Below are positions 24,788-33,194 of a stretch of 48,624 bases of DNA, in pieces; the stretch's first letter is position 1, and the number at the start of each line of letters is the position of its first letter. Where the stretch lies: contig JABAQN010000028.1 of NCBI GenBank assembly GCA_019187495.1, forward strand, positions 1 to 48,624, read 5' to 3'. The translations under genes and the position numbers were made by a program. Below the pieces are notes generated by a model. It was not told the DNA's origin, did not search any database, and was given only the letters and a program-made list of their open reading frames with translations. Origin of the DNA: Steroidobacteraceae bacterium (GTDB lineage: Bacteria > Pseudomonadota > Gammaproteobacteria > Steroidobacterales > Steroidobacteraceae).

Positions 24788-26515
24788 GTGGCACTCGGGA
24801 TCGACAGGAAACTGATCGTCGGCGCGACGCGCCGCTGGCTCGCGATCGGCATCGCGGTCGGCATCCTCTCGCTGCTCGCGAGCCTCACGCTCTACTGGTT
24901 CATCGGCCGCACGATCGACGCGCTGCGCGCCGGCGACGACCTGCTCGCACGCGCCCTGCCGTGGATCGCGCTGCTGCTCGCCTCGAAGTTCGCGCTCGGC
25001 TGGCTCTACCGCACTGCCCAGCACAGGGCGTCGGCACTGACCAAGCTCACGATCCGCGACCTCATCTACGCGCACGCGCTGCGCCTCGGCCCGGCGGTCC
25101 TCGACCGCAAGCGCACCGGCGAACTCGTCAATATCGCGGTCGACGGCATGGACTGGATCGAGATGTTCTACGGCATCTATTTCGTCCAGTTCGTCGTCGG
25201 CATGGCGACGCCGCTGCTGCTGTGCCTCTTCATTGGCATCAATGACTGGGTCGTCGGCCTCGCGCTCCTCGTCAGCGTGCCGCTGACGCCGCTCTTCCTC
25301 GGCATGATGGGGCGCAATTTCAGGAAGGCGAGCGAGCGCTTCGCCGACGTCAATGCGGCGCAGGGCGCACGCTTCCTCGATTCGATCCAGGGCATGGCGA
25401 CGCTGAAGATGTTCAACCTCGGCAAGGCGCGTGGTGCCGAGATGCACGCGGCGAGCGAGGAGCAGCGGCGCGAGACGATGCGCCTGCTGCTCGTGAACCA
25501 GATCATGATCCTGCTGGTCGACTTCGGCTTCGCGCTCGGCACGACACTCGTGCTGACGCTCGTGGCGCTGCTGCGGCTCGACGCCGGCGCACTGACCCCG
25601 GGCGCGGTCGTGGCGCTCATCCTCGCGAGCGCGGAGTTTGCCAAGCCGCTGACGCTCGTCGGCCAGTTCTTCTTCGCCGGCGCGATTGGCCGTGCCTACG
25701 CGAAAAAGATCGTCGCGTTCCTCGGCGAACGCCCGGGGGTCGAAGACCCGGCCGGCGCGATCGCGCCGCCGCGCGAGTCCCGGCCCACGCTGTCGATGCG
25801 CGACATCGTGTTCCGTTATGCCAACGCCGCCGGGCCGGCGATCGACGGCTGCAGCCTCGAACTCGCGCCGGGCGAGACCGTGGCGCTCGTCGGCGCGAGC
25901 GGCTCCGGCAAGACGACCCTCACCAACCTGTTGCTGCGCACGCTGCAACCGTCCGCGGGATCGATCACGCTCGGGGCCCACGCGGTCGATGCGGTACCGG
26001 CCGACTGGGTGCGCGAACACATCGCGCTCGTGCCGCAGGATCCGTTTCTCTTCCATGGCACGATCGCCGCGAACCTGCGGGTCGCCAAAGCGGATGCCAC
26101 CGACGACGAACTCATCGCCGCCTGCCGCGCCGCGAACATCCATGAACAGATCGCTGCGCTGCCGACCGGCTACGACACGCTGGTCGGCGAACGCGGCCTG
26201 TCGCTCTCCGGCGGCCAGGTGCAGCGCCTCGCCATCGCCCGTGCGCTGCTCAGGGACAGTCCGATCGTGATCCTCGACGAGCCGACCTCGCAGATCGATG
26301 TCGAAACGGAGGCTGTCATCCGCGATGCGCTCGGGCACCTGACCCGCGGCAAGAGCGTGCTGCTGATCGCGCATCGGCTGAGCACGGTGGAACACGCGGA
26401 CCGCATCGTGGTGCTCGACCGCGGCCGGGTGCTCGAGTCCGGCACGCACGCCGACCTGATCGCGCGCGGCGGCGCCTACGCCGGCATGGTCGCGATCGCG
26501 CGGGGGGCGGCATGA
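24788..26515 (+). CDS. CydD-like ABC exporter half-transporter
   Basis: A 575-aa protein: six-helix ABC exporter membrane domain (residues about 15-310) and an ATPase domain with Walker A GASGSGKTT near 370, signature LSGGQVQ and Walker B IVILDEPTSQ. The segment FLDSIQGMATLKMFN matches CydD proteins. CydDC exports cysteine and glutathione to the periplasm and is needed for cytochrome bd assembly. No cydAB is seen here, and the promoter is MerR-type, so a role in metal stress, such as thiol export, is more likely. GTG 24788 has AGGGGAG upstream. Confidence 0.87.
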   Translation: MALGIDRKLIVGATRRWLAIGIAVGILSLLASLTLYWFIGRTIDALRAGDDLLARALPWIALLLASKFALGWLYRTAQHRASALTKLTIRDLIYAHALRLGPAVLDRKRTGELVNIAVDGMDWIEMFYGIYFVQFVVGMATPLLLCLFIGINDWVVGLALLVSVPLTPLFLGMMGRNFRKASERFADVNAAQGARFLDSIQGMATLKMFNLGKARGAEMHAASEEQRRETMRLLLVNQIMILLVDFGFALGTTLVLTLVALLRLDAGALTPGAVVALILASAEFAKPLTLVGQFFFAGAIGRAYAKKIVAFLGERPGVEDPAGAIAPPRESRPTLSMRDIVFRYANAAGPAIDGCSLELAPGETVALVGASGSGKTTLTNLLLRTLQPSAGSITLGAHAVDAVPADWVREHIALVPQDPFLFHGTIAANLRVAKADATDDELIAACRAANIHEQIAALPTGYDTLVGERGLSLSGGQVQRLAIARALLRDSPIVILDEPTSQIDVETEAVIRDALGHLTRGKSVLLIAHRLSTVEHADRIVVLDRGRVLESGTHADLIARGGAYAGMVAIARGAA

Positions 26516-28290
26516 CGAACCTGCAACTCCTCGGTCGCCTCCTCGCCTTCATGCGGCCGCTGAACGGCGTCATGTGCATATCCGTCTGCGCGCGGACCGT
26601 GAAGCTCGTGATGCAGACCGTCCTGATCGCCCTCGCCGCGGCCGCCGTCGCGCGCTTTGTCGCCGCGCCGTCCGGCGGCACGCTCGGCGCGATCGCGCTC
26701 GGTCTCGTCGGCGCGGCATTCCTGCTCGGGCTTTCGAACTACATCGAAACCTACACCGGCCACTACGTCGCCTTCCGGCTGCTGGCGATGCTGCGCAACG
26801 AGTTCTACGATCGGCTCGAGCCGCTCGCGCCCGCCGGCACGGCAACATTGCGATCGGGCGACGCCGTCTCGCGCGTGATCGCGGACTGCGAACGCGTCGA
26901 GCCGTTCTATGCCCACACGATCGCGCCGGTGATCACGGCATTCGTCGTGCCCGCGATCCTGCTCACCGCGATCGCGCAGTGGTATCCGCTCGCCTACGTC
27001 TGGACGCTGCTGCCGTTTTATTTCGTGATGCTGATCGTGCTGCCCGTCGTCACCGCACTGTCGGGCGGCCGCGGCAGCGCGGGTTCGCGGCGCGCACAGG
27101 GCGAGGTGAACGCGTTCCTGACCGACAGCCTGCAGGGCATCCGCGACACCGTCGCGTTCGGCTACGGGACGCGGCGGCGCGGCGAGGCGTGGCGGATCGG
27201 CGAGCGGCTGAAGAAGGACCAGGACATGCTGATGCGCGCCGATGCGCTCCAGCGCGGCGTTTCGGAAGGCGTCGTCGCGAGCGCCGCCATCGCGGTGCTG
27301 TGGGTCAGCGGGAACCTGTACCTTGCCGGCGCGATCGAGCCGCTGCGCGACATACCCGTGCTCGTCGCCGTCGCGATCACGGGGTTCAACGCCGCCCAGG
27401 GCCTCAACAACGTCGTCGGCGACTTCCAGGTCTCGATGGTCTCCGCGCGGCGGCTCTTCGAACTGATGGACCAGCGGCCGACGGTTGCGAATGTCGTCGC
27501 GACCTCGGCGCCGTTCACGGATTCATCCCTGCAGTTGCGTGACGTGAGCTTCGGCTATCGCGCGGATGCCCCGCCGGTGCTCAGGAACATCAGCCTCGAA
27601 ATCCCCGCCGGCCGGCACATTGCCCTCGTCGGTGCGAGCGGCAGCGGCAAGAGCACGATCGCCAACCTGTTGCTGCGCTTCTGGGACGCGGATGCGGGCG
27701 AGGTGCGCATCGGCGGGCGCTCCGTCCGCGACTACACGCTCGAGGACCTGCGCGACCGCATCGCCGTCGTCTCGCAACGCAACTACACGTTCAACTCGAC
27801 GATCGGCGAGAACATCCGCATGGGACGCCCCGGCGCGAGCGCCGCGCAGGTCGACGAGGCCGCGCGCCGCGCGCAGCTGAAGGACTGGATCGACAGCCTC
27901 CCGCTCCGTTACGACACGCCGGTCGGCGAAATGGGCGGCAAGATCTCCGGCGGCCAGCGCCAGCGGATCGCGATCGCGCGTGCACTGCTGAAGGATGCGC
28001 CGATCCTGATCCTCGACGAGGCGACTTCGAGCCTCGACGTCGAATCCGAGCGCGAGGTGAATGCGGCGATCCGCGAACTGGCGCGAGGGCGCACCACGCT
28101 CACGATCGCGCATCGCCTCTCGGCCGTGCGCAATGCCGACGAGATCCACGTACTCGACCAGGGCCGGATCGTCGAGCGCGGCAGCCATGCCGAACTGCTC
28201 GCGCGCGGCGGCGTCTACGCGCGCCTGTTTGCGCTGCAGCAGGATGAGGTGGACGCGAGCGCCGAAGTTGCGTCACCATCGATGGCATGA
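26512..28290 (+). CDS. CydC-like ABC exporter half-transporter
   Basis: A 592-aa partner of the preceding gene, whose stop it overlaps by 4 bp. It has a membrane domain (residues about 15-310) with FLTDSLQGIRDTVAFGYG, then an ATPase domain with Walker A GASGSGKST near 374, signature ISGGQRQR, Walker B ILILDEATSS and a final switch His in IAHRLS. The two halves form a heterodimer as in CydDC. Glutathione, cysteine or a metal-thiol complex are possible cargoes. The rhodanese gene overlaps its end. Confidence 0.87.
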   Translation: MTNLQLLGRLLAFMRPLNGVMCISVCARTVKLVMQTVLIALAAAAVARFVAAPSGGTLGAIALGLVGAAFLLGLSNYIETYTGHYVAFRLLAMLRNEFYDRLEPLAPAGTATLRSGDAVSRVIADCERVEPFYAHTIAPVITAFVVPAILLTAIAQWYPLAYVWTLLPFYFVMLIVLPVVTALSGGRGSAGSRRAQGEVNAFLTDSLQGIRDTVAFGYGTRRRGEAWRIGERLKKDQDMLMRADALQRGVSEGVVASAAIAVLWVSGNLYLAGAIEPLRDIPVLVAVAITGFNAAQGLNNVVGDFQVSMVSARRLFELMDQRPTVANVVATSAPFTDSSLQLRDVSFGYRADAPPVLRNISLEIPAGRHIALVGASGSGKSTIANLLLRFWDADAGEVRIGGRSVRDYTLEDLRDRIAVVSQRNYTFNSTIGENIRMGRPGASAAQVDEAARRAQLKDWIDSLPLRYDTPVGEMGGKISGGQRQRIAIARALLKDAPILILDEATSSLDVESEREVNAAIRELARGRTTLTIAHRLSAVRNADEIHVLDQGRIVERGSHAELLARGGVYARLFALQQDEVDASAEVASPSMA

Positions 28291-28718
28291 AGACATTCCC
28301 GACCGCTATCGCCTGCGCCGTTCTGTCAGGCCTCGCCACGCTCGCCGTGGCCGACGAGGCGTGGAAGGCACCCGAAGTCTCCCGCGCCGAAGTGCGCGCG
28401 CTCGCTGCCGCGGGCGCGACGACCACCGTGGTCCTCGATGTCCGCACGCCGGAAGAATTCGCCGCGGGCCATGTGCCCGGCGCGATCAACATCCCGCACG
28501 ACCAGGTGAAGGATCGTCTCGCGGAACTCGGGGCCTCGAAGGACCGGCCGATCGTCGTCTACTGCAGGAGCGGCAAGCGTGCCGCGAAGGCGCTCGCGAT
28601 CCTGCACGATGCGGGATACCGGCGCCTCTCGCACATGACGGGCGACATGCTCGGGTGGAAGGAAGACGAGGAGAAGGGCGAACAGCGGGAGGCGGACAGC
28701 GCGAAGCCGGAAACGTAA
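28287..28718 (+). CDS. Periplasmic single-domain rhodanese
   Basis: A 143-aa protein with a signal peptide (cleavage near ADE, residues 22-24) and one rhodanese domain. The active-site loop is CRSGKRA with Cys93, and DVRTPEEFAAGHVPGA is the classical CH2A motif. It is likely to handle sulfane sulfur in the periplasm. The start overlaps the second ABC gene (ATGA), so it belongs to the MerR-controlled operon. This fits a thiol-export function for the ABC pair. Confidence 0.88.
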   Translation: MKTFPTAIACAVLSGLATLAVADEAWKAPEVSRAEVRALAAAGATTTVVLDVRTPEEFAAGHVPGAINIPHDQVKDRLAELGASKDRPIVVYCRSGKRAAKALAILHDAGYRRLSHMTGDMLGWKEDEEKGEQREADSAKPET

Positions 28719-28766
28719 CGTTTTCTGGCTGTCAGCCGCTTGCTGCTCGCCGTCCGCCGGATTTCA

Positions 28767-28843
28767 TGGTGCCGCTTGTCTGATTCGAACAGACGACCCC
28801 ATCATTACGAATGATGTGCTCTACCAGCTGAGCTAAAGCGGCA
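28767..28843 (-). tRNA. tRNA-Thr (anticodon CGT)
   Basis: A 77-nt tRNA with the CCA end encoded. The acceptor GCCGCTT pairs with AAGCGGC. The D arm is GCTC...GAGC. The anticodon stem CATCA/TGATG encloses TTCGTAA with anticodon CGT (reads ACG), the variable region is GGGGTC, and the T arm is GTCTG-TTCGAAT-CAGAC. No duplicated 3' end is seen nearby, so it is not an obvious integration scar. Confidence 0.96.
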
Positions 28844-28854
28844 CGGGGGCGCGA

Positions 28855-28883
28855 ATTCTAATGAACGGCCCGGGATGAGGCAA
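28855..28883 (-). promoter_or_regulatory. Promoter of tRNA-Thr
   Basis: On the minus strand TTGCCT, 17 bp, TAGAAT, ending 11 bp before the mature tRNA 5' end. A GC-rich stretch (GCGCCCCCGT) follows the -10, like a discriminator of stable-RNA promoters. Confidence 0.65.
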
Positions 28884-28904
28884 ACCGGGCGCAGCCGGCG
28901 AACC

Positions 28905-29360
28905 CTACTCCGGCTGCCCGCCCCTCGCCACGCGCTGTGCACCTTCGTCATTCGCCTGTGCCGTGCGGCGCAACCGGATGACGAGATCGATTCCGGCCAC
29001 TTCCATGCCTTCCGGCGTCGGCGGCAGGCGGCTGAATTCGACCTCGGGCACCGCCACATCGGTCAGCGTGCCGCTGTCCACATCCTGGAAATGGTAGTGC
29101 GCCTCGACGTTCGAATCGAACCAGGCACGCGTTCCGTCGACCGCCAGCGAACGGATGAGCCCGCGGCTCGCGAAAAGGTTGAGCGTGTTGTAGACGGTGG
29201 CCTTCGAGACGCACGCGCCTCCCGCTTCGAGGTGCGCGAGCAGCTGCTCGGCCGACATGTGCTGCGGCGCGGAGAGCAGGATCGCGGCGATGCGCAGGCG
29301 CTGCGCCGTCGGCTGGATGCCGTGGGCTGTGAGGCGCTCCGGGAGCGGTGGCTGGCTCAT
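28905..29360 (-). CDS. Fur-family repressor of Irr-like type
   Basis: A 151-aa Fur-superfamily regulator. An N-terminal winged helix (LTAHGIQPTAQRLRIAAILL, then VSKATVYNTLNLF) is followed by a dimerisation domain with VDGTRAWFDSN and AHYHFQDVDSG. The last part, PPTPEGMEVAGIDLVIRLRR, closely resembles rhizobial Irr. The CxxC structural zinc motifs of Fur and PerR are absent; only one Cys is visible. Irr senses haem and binds iron-control elements. A haem role here is inference. ATG 29360 was chosen because the domain starts there and a perfect -10 box ends 6 bp upstream; the open frame continues far upstream without homology. Confidence 0.85.
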   Translation of the reverse strand: MSQPPLPERLTAHGIQPTAQRLRIAAILLSAPQHMSAEQLLAHLEAGGACVSKATVYNTLNLFASRGLIRSLAVDGTRAWFDSNVEAHYHFQDVDSGTLTDVAVPEVEFSRLPPTPEGMEVAGIDLVIRLRRTAQANDEGAQRVARGGQPE

Positions 29361-29366
29361 CGGCCC

Positions 29367-29396
29367 ATTATATGAATCGGGGGAATCACACCGCAA
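29367..29396 (-). promoter_or_regulatory. Promoter of the Irr-like gene
   Basis: On the minus strand TTGCGG, 18 bp, and a perfect TATAAT (29372-29367). Six bases then separate the -10 from the ATG at 29360, so the predicted transcript starts at or next to the start codon. Confidence 0.65.
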
Positions 29397-29438
29397 ATGC
29401 GGCGGGTGCCCGAGGCCGGGTGCGCGCATGCTCGATGC

Positions 29439-29993
29439 ATGAACCGCCATCGGTGCGCACGGCCTCCCGCTCGCGGCCACACGCTGTGGGAGCTCGCGAC
29501 TGTCCTCGCCATCGTCGCCGCGCTTGCCGCCGCGGCGGTGCCGGGTTTCTCGCGCATCCGGGCGTCCTCCGCACTCGCCGCTGGCGCCGACCGGTTGCTC
29601 GGCACCCTGCATTTCGCGCGCAGCCACGCGATCCTCGTCGGGCAGCCGACGGTCGTCTGCCTGACCGCGGACGGCGCCAGTTGTGTCGGTCGCGGCGTGG
29701 CGCGGGCACGCGCGTGGATCGTGTTCGAGAACTCCCGCGCCGAATTCACGCCGGTGCGCGATCCCGATGAGGCCATCCTGCGCAGCCACGCCCTGGGCAG
29801 CGACACCGAAGTGCGCGCCTCGCGCGGTGCGGTCACCTTCTGGCCCACGGCGAGGGCGGGCATGACCAGCACCTTCGAGTTCTGCAGCGCGATCGCCGGC
29901 ATCACCGCGCGCGCGGTGATCGTGAGCCAGACCGGTCGACCGAGGCTGCGTGTCGGTGTGCCGCGCGGCGCCGTTTCGCGGTGCACGGGCTGA
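29439..29993 (+). CDS. fimT: Minor type IV pilin, FimT/GspH family
   Basis: A 184-aa prepilin-like protein with a basic leader, the cleavage site RG/HTLWE with Glu at +5, a hydrophobic helix (about 20 residues) and a GspH-like C-terminal domain (FARSHAILVGQPTVVCL, then a Cys pair). Position +1 is His instead of Phe or Met, unusual for PilD processing and methylation. ATG 29439 is preferred over 29397, which would add residues with no homology. No ribosome site is evident. It is divergent from the Irr-like gene by 78 bp and separated from the next pilin gene by 127 bp. Confidence 0.8.
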   Translation: MNRHRCARPPARGHTLWELATVLAIVAALAAAAVPGFSRIRASSALAAGADRLLGTLHFARSHAILVGQPTVVCLTADGASCVGRGVARARAWIVFENSRAEFTPVRDPDEAILRSHALGSDTEVRASRGAVTFWPTARAGMTSTFEFCSAIAGITARAVIVSQTGRPRLRVGVPRGAVSRCTG

Positions 29994-30106
29994 GGTCCCG
30001 GGCGTCATTAAGTCAAGTCGCAGGCGCCACGAAGCCGCGCAGAAACCGCTCGTCCTCGCGCGAAAGCCGATCGTCGGAATCCGTGATCGGCGTCCACGCA
30101 AGCGGC

Positions 30107-30112
30107 TATAGT
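30107..30112 (+). promoter_or_regulatory. -10 box before the second FimT/GspH gene
   Basis: TATAGT (5 of 6 to consensus) lies 8 bp before ATG 30121, at the end of the 127-bp gap after fimT. No convincing -35 is seen at 16-18 bp. It may start the coupled pilin operon. Confidence 0.35.
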
Positions 30113-30120
30113 CGACCGTT

Positions 30121-30720
30121 ATGGGGGGCAAGTCCGTTCGCAAGCAGGGGTTCACGCTGCTCGAGCTGATGATCGTCATCGCGCTCGCGGCGGTCATCCT
30201 CGCCATCGGCGCGCCGAGCTTCAGCGAGTTTCGCCGCAATGCCCGCCTCACCGCCGACGCCAACGATTTGCTGACCGCCGCGCAGGTCGCGCGCACGGAA
30301 GCGGTCAAGCAGCAGCGCGCCATGTCGCTGTGCGCCTCGGACGATCCACTCGACAGCGCGCCGGCCTGCTCGGGCAATGCGGACTTCTCGGGCTGGGTGG
30401 TCTTCGCCGACGCGAACGGCGATTGCGCCATCGATGCGGGCGAGGCCGTGACGCAGGCCGGTGGCCACGCTGCCGCCGATCGCGGCGCCGTCGAGTCGAT
30501 CGCCGATGGCGCGTGCGTATCCTTCGGCGCGAATGGCTTCCTGCGCGAAACGCCCGCCGCCACCGCACGCCGCTTCGTCTATTGCGACGAGCGCGGCTAT
30601 GCGCTGCAGGGCGGCACCAATCAATCGGCGGCACGCGGCATCGAAGTGTCGCGCACCGGTCGCGGTGAAGTGGTCCGCGATCCCGCTCGCCTGTCCGCCT
30701 GGGGGCTCGCATGCGGATGA
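30121..30720 (+). CDS. fimU: Minor type IV pilin, FimU/GspH-like
   Basis: A 199-aa prepilin with cleavage site KQG/FTLLELMIVIALAAV (Phe at +1, Glu at +5) and a GspH domain (AARTEAVKQQ-type helix, GWVVFADANGDCAID). It ends in a Cys six residues from a GLACG terminus, likely part of a C-terminal disulfide. In Pseudomonas the equivalent minor pilin FimU primes pilus assembly with PilV, PilW, PilX and PilE. The downstream pilV gene overlaps it by 10 bp. Confidence 0.85.
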   Translation: MGGKSVRKQGFTLLELMIVIALAAVILAIGAPSFSEFRRNARLTADANDLLTAAQVARTEAVKQQRAMSLCASDDPLDSAPACSGNADFSGWVVFADANGDCAIDAGEAVTQAGGHAAADRGAVESIADGACVSFGANGFLRETPAATARRFVYCDERGYALQGGTNQSAARGIEVSRTGRGEVVRDPARLSAWGLACG

Positions 30721-31226
30721 AGTTCCCGCAACGTGGCGTCACGATGGTCGAGGCATTGGTCGCGCTCGTCGTGCTGTCGGTCGGCCTGCTCGGCATCGCC
30801 GGCCTCTTCGTCGAAAGCCTGCGCAGCAGCCGCACGGCATTGCTGCGCACGCACGCCGTGAATCTCGCGGGCGACATTGCCGACCGGATCCGCGCCAATG
30901 CCGATGCACGCGACGCCTACGACACAGCAAGTTACGCCGCGGCGCCCGCGCTGCACGGTTGCGCGCCCACGGCCGCGCAGGCCGGCGTCAACTGCAGTGT
31001 CGCGGATCTTGCGGAAGACGACCTCGCGCGCTGGCAGGGCGCCGTGCGCGAGGCGCTGCCTGCGCCGAACGATCCGGCGACCGCGGCGGTCGTGCAGTTC
31101 GTGCGGGCGCCGAATCCCGGCCGGCCCGACCGCTATCTGATCAGCGTCTCGTGGCAGGAACAGGGCGCACCGCTGCTCAGTTACACCTCCGAGCTCGTCA
31201 TGATGCCGAGGCCGCCGATCTCATGA
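30711..31226 (+). CDS. pilV: Minor pilin PilV
   Basis: A 171-aa type IV pilus modification protein. The leader cleavage site is QRG/VTMVEALVALVVLSVG with Glu at +5, and NLAGDIADRIRANADARDAY is the typical PilV region after the helix. A Cys pair (HGC, NCS) lies mid-protein. It overlaps both the preceding pilin gene and pilW (ATGA). Confidence 0.9.
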   Translation: MRMKFPQRGVTMVEALVALVVLSVGLLGIAGLFVESLRSSRTALLRTHAVNLAGDIADRIRANADARDAYDTASYAAAPALHGCAPTAAQAGVNCSVADLAEDDLARWQGAVREALPAPNDPATAAVVQFVRAPNPGRPDRYLISVSWQEQGAPLLSYTSELVMMPRPPIS

Positions 31227-32320
31227 GGCACACTTTGCGACATCGGGGCCTCAGCCTCATCGAACTGCTCGTCGCACTGGCCATCGGCTCGGTGCTGATC
31301 GTCGGCGCGGTCTACGTGTTCTCGCGCGGGCGGTCGACCTACGCCGTGAACGAAAGCGTCGCGCGATTGCAGGAGAACGCCCGCTTCGTGCTGTCGGTGC
31401 TCGAACCGGATATCGAGCTCGCAGGCTTCTACGGCTTCACCAATTCGCCGGACACGATCCGCTTCGTGAGCGGCGCCTCGCCCGGCATTGTCTATGCGAT
31501 GGCATCGCAGATGCGCCAGCGCCCGGTGCCCGACGCACCGCCGGTCGCGGTGGCGAACCTGCCCGGCGGCGCGCACGACTGCGGCACGAATTTCGCGGTC
31601 GACCTGCTGACTCCGGTCCAGGGATCGAACGAGGCGTTCCTGCTCGGTCCGGGCGCGGGCGCAGCCTGCGCGCCCTACGGCGCGGGCGCCGTCGCGACCG
31701 CCGATACGCTGACGATACGTCGCGCCGACACCCGCATCGCCGCACCGGAAGCCGGCCGGCTGCAGATCTATGCATCGCGCCTTCGCAGCCGCTCGACGCA
31801 GCAGCTCTTCGTCGACGGCAACGCACCGGGCCCGGTCGATGCGGACAACGAAATCCATGACCTCGTGGTGCGCGCATACTATCTCTCGCAGGACGCCGTC
31901 GACCGTCCGGGTCTGCCGTCGCTGCGTGTCAAGTCACTCGGCGGCGGGGCGCAGTTCGTCGAAGCCGAGGTGATGCCGGGCGTCGAGGACCTGCAGGTGC
32001 AGTTCGGCATCGATACCGGCGATTACGACGCCGACGGCGTGATCGACGCGGCCGCCGACGTCAACGGCGACGGCATCCCCGAGGCCGACGGTCGCGCGAC
32101 GCGTTACGTGAACCCCGACTTCGCGGGTCTCGACCGGGCGCAGGTCGTGTCGGTGCGCATCTGGGTCCGTGTGCGCGCCGATCGGCCGGAACAGGGCTTC
32201 CAGGACAATCGTCGCTACCAGTACGCGGACGTCGACTACACGCCCTCTGGCGACGACGCGCATTTTCGCCGCGTCCTCATGTCGCGGACCATCTCGCTAC
32301 GGAACGCACGCATCCTATGA
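31223..32320 (+). CDS. pilW: Minor pilin PilW
   Basis: A 365-aa pilin-like protein. Short leader with RHRG/LSLIELLVALAIG (Glu at +5), VARLQENARFVLSVLEPDIELAGFYG typical of PilW, and a large C-terminal domain ending in a YTPSGDDAHFRRVL segment. A DTGDYDADGVIDAAADVNGDG stretch near residue 260-290 is rich in Asp and may bind calcium. The start overlaps the pilV stop and the stop overlaps the pilX start, both ATGA. Confidence 0.92.
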   Translation: MRHTLRHRGLSLIELLVALAIGSVLIVGAVYVFSRGRSTYAVNESVARLQENARFVLSVLEPDIELAGFYGFTNSPDTIRFVSGASPGIVYAMASQMRQRPVPDAPPVAVANLPGGAHDCGTNFAVDLLTPVQGSNEAFLLGPGAGAACAPYGAGAVATADTLTIRRADTRIAAPEAGRLQIYASRLRSRSTQQLFVDGNAPGPVDADNEIHDLVVRAYYLSQDAVDRPGLPSLRVKSLGGGAQFVEAEVMPGVEDLQVQFGIDTGDYDADGVIDAAADVNGDGIPEADGRATRYVNPDFAGLDRAQVVSVRIWVRVRADRPEQGFQDNRRYQYADVDYTPSGDDAHFRRVLMSRTISLRNARIL

Positions 32321-32796
32321 ACACGCAACGTGGCGCCGCGCTCGTCATCGGCCTCGTGCTGCTGCTGGTCCTCACCCTGCTCGCGATCACCGGCATGAAC
32401 ACCGCGACGACCGAACTCGTGATGGCGGGCAATGAACAGTACCGGCGCGCCGCCTCGATGGCGGCCACGGCCGGCATCGAAGAGGCGATCGCCGACTTGG
32501 GCACGGTACCGGCCGTGCCCGGTGCGGCACCGACTCTCGTCGCGGACGTGCCGGTCGGATCGGCCGGTACCGATTCCTTCTCGACTTCCACCCGGTATGT
32601 CGGCGAGGAAACGGGCCTGCCGCAATCGAGCGTCGACCGTTTCGTGGGCCTGCATTACGAGATCGACAGCACCGGCGTTTCGGCACGCAACGCACGCGAC
32701 CGGCAGGTGCAGGGCGTGTTCGTGATCGCCGGAAGCGGCGGCGGCGCGGGTGGCTATCGCCAGATCGGGACCGGCCTCGGCGCCCTCGGAGAATGA
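32317..32796 (+). CDS. pilX: Minor pilin PilX
   Basis: A 159-aa PilX-like protein with a very short leader, cleavage QRG/AALVIGLVLLLVLTLLAI and no Glu at +5, as usual for PilX. Then NTATTELVMAGNEQYRRAASMAATAGIE, the family's conserved helix extension. It functions in the priming complex with PilY1. It is coupled to neighbours on both sides by ATGA overlaps. Confidence 0.9.
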   Translation: MNTQRGAALVIGLVLLLVLTLLAITGMNTATTELVMAGNEQYRRAASMAATAGIEEAIADLGTVPAVPGAAPTLVADVPVGSAGTDSFSTSTRYVGEETGLPQSSVDRFVGLHYEIDSTGVSARNARDRQVQGVFVIAGSGGGAGGYRQIGTGLGALGE

Positions 32797-33194
32797 ACAT
32801 GCCGTCACGTACCGCGGGCCTCCTGGTGGCGATCTCGCTCATCGCACTGCCGCTCGCCGCCGCGGATCACCCCTACCGCATCCTCGAGCAGGCGATCGAA
32901 GCGCGCGCCTCGGCAGTCGTCCTGCCGTCGGGCGAGCGGGGCATTCTCGTCGTCACGCGCTGCGCCGGCTGCGCGCCCGAATCCTTCGCGACCGGCACGG
33001 GCACGCGCTATCTGGCCGCGTCGTTGCCTGTGGCACTGGCCGACCTGCGCGCTGCCGCGCGCGCCGCACCGAAGGCCGGTCTCACCGTGTTTTATGACGC
33101 GCAGTCGCGGCAGGTGACGAGGGTCGTCGCCGGCGGTGATCTCGCCCGGCATCTCGCGCCGGATCGGTCGCATCGCCCGGGAGCGCCGCGATGA
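32793..33194 (+). CDS. Unknown small exported protein inside the pilin operon
   Basis: A 133-aa protein with a signal peptide (hydrophobic core, cleavage near LAAADH at residues 21-25), a CxxC-like RCAGCAPE in the middle and a basic C-terminus. I do not recognise the family. Pseudomonas has pilY2 near pilY1, but no similarity is visible to me. Its 4-bp overlaps with pilX and pilY1 show that it is cotranslated with them, so it probably acts with PilX/PilY1 in the periplasm, perhaps on folding or disulfide formation. ATG 32799 is an alternative start. Confidence 0.6.
   Translation: MNMPSRTAGLLVAISLIALPLAAADHPYRILEQAIEARASAVVLPSGERGILVVTRCAGCAPESFATGTGTRYLAASLPVALADLRAAARAAPKAGLTVFYDAQSRQVTRVVAGGDLARHLAPDRSHRPGAPR

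Noticed and set aside
28767-28843. tRNA-Thr as an integration site of a genomic island
   Set aside because: No repeated tRNA 3' end, integrase or composition shift is seen on either side in the window.
28905-30563. 552-residue open frame that contains the Irr-like gene
   Set aside because: Only the last 151 residues look like protein; the upstream part is antisense to the two pilin genes and is preceded by a promoter that sits just before ATG 29360.
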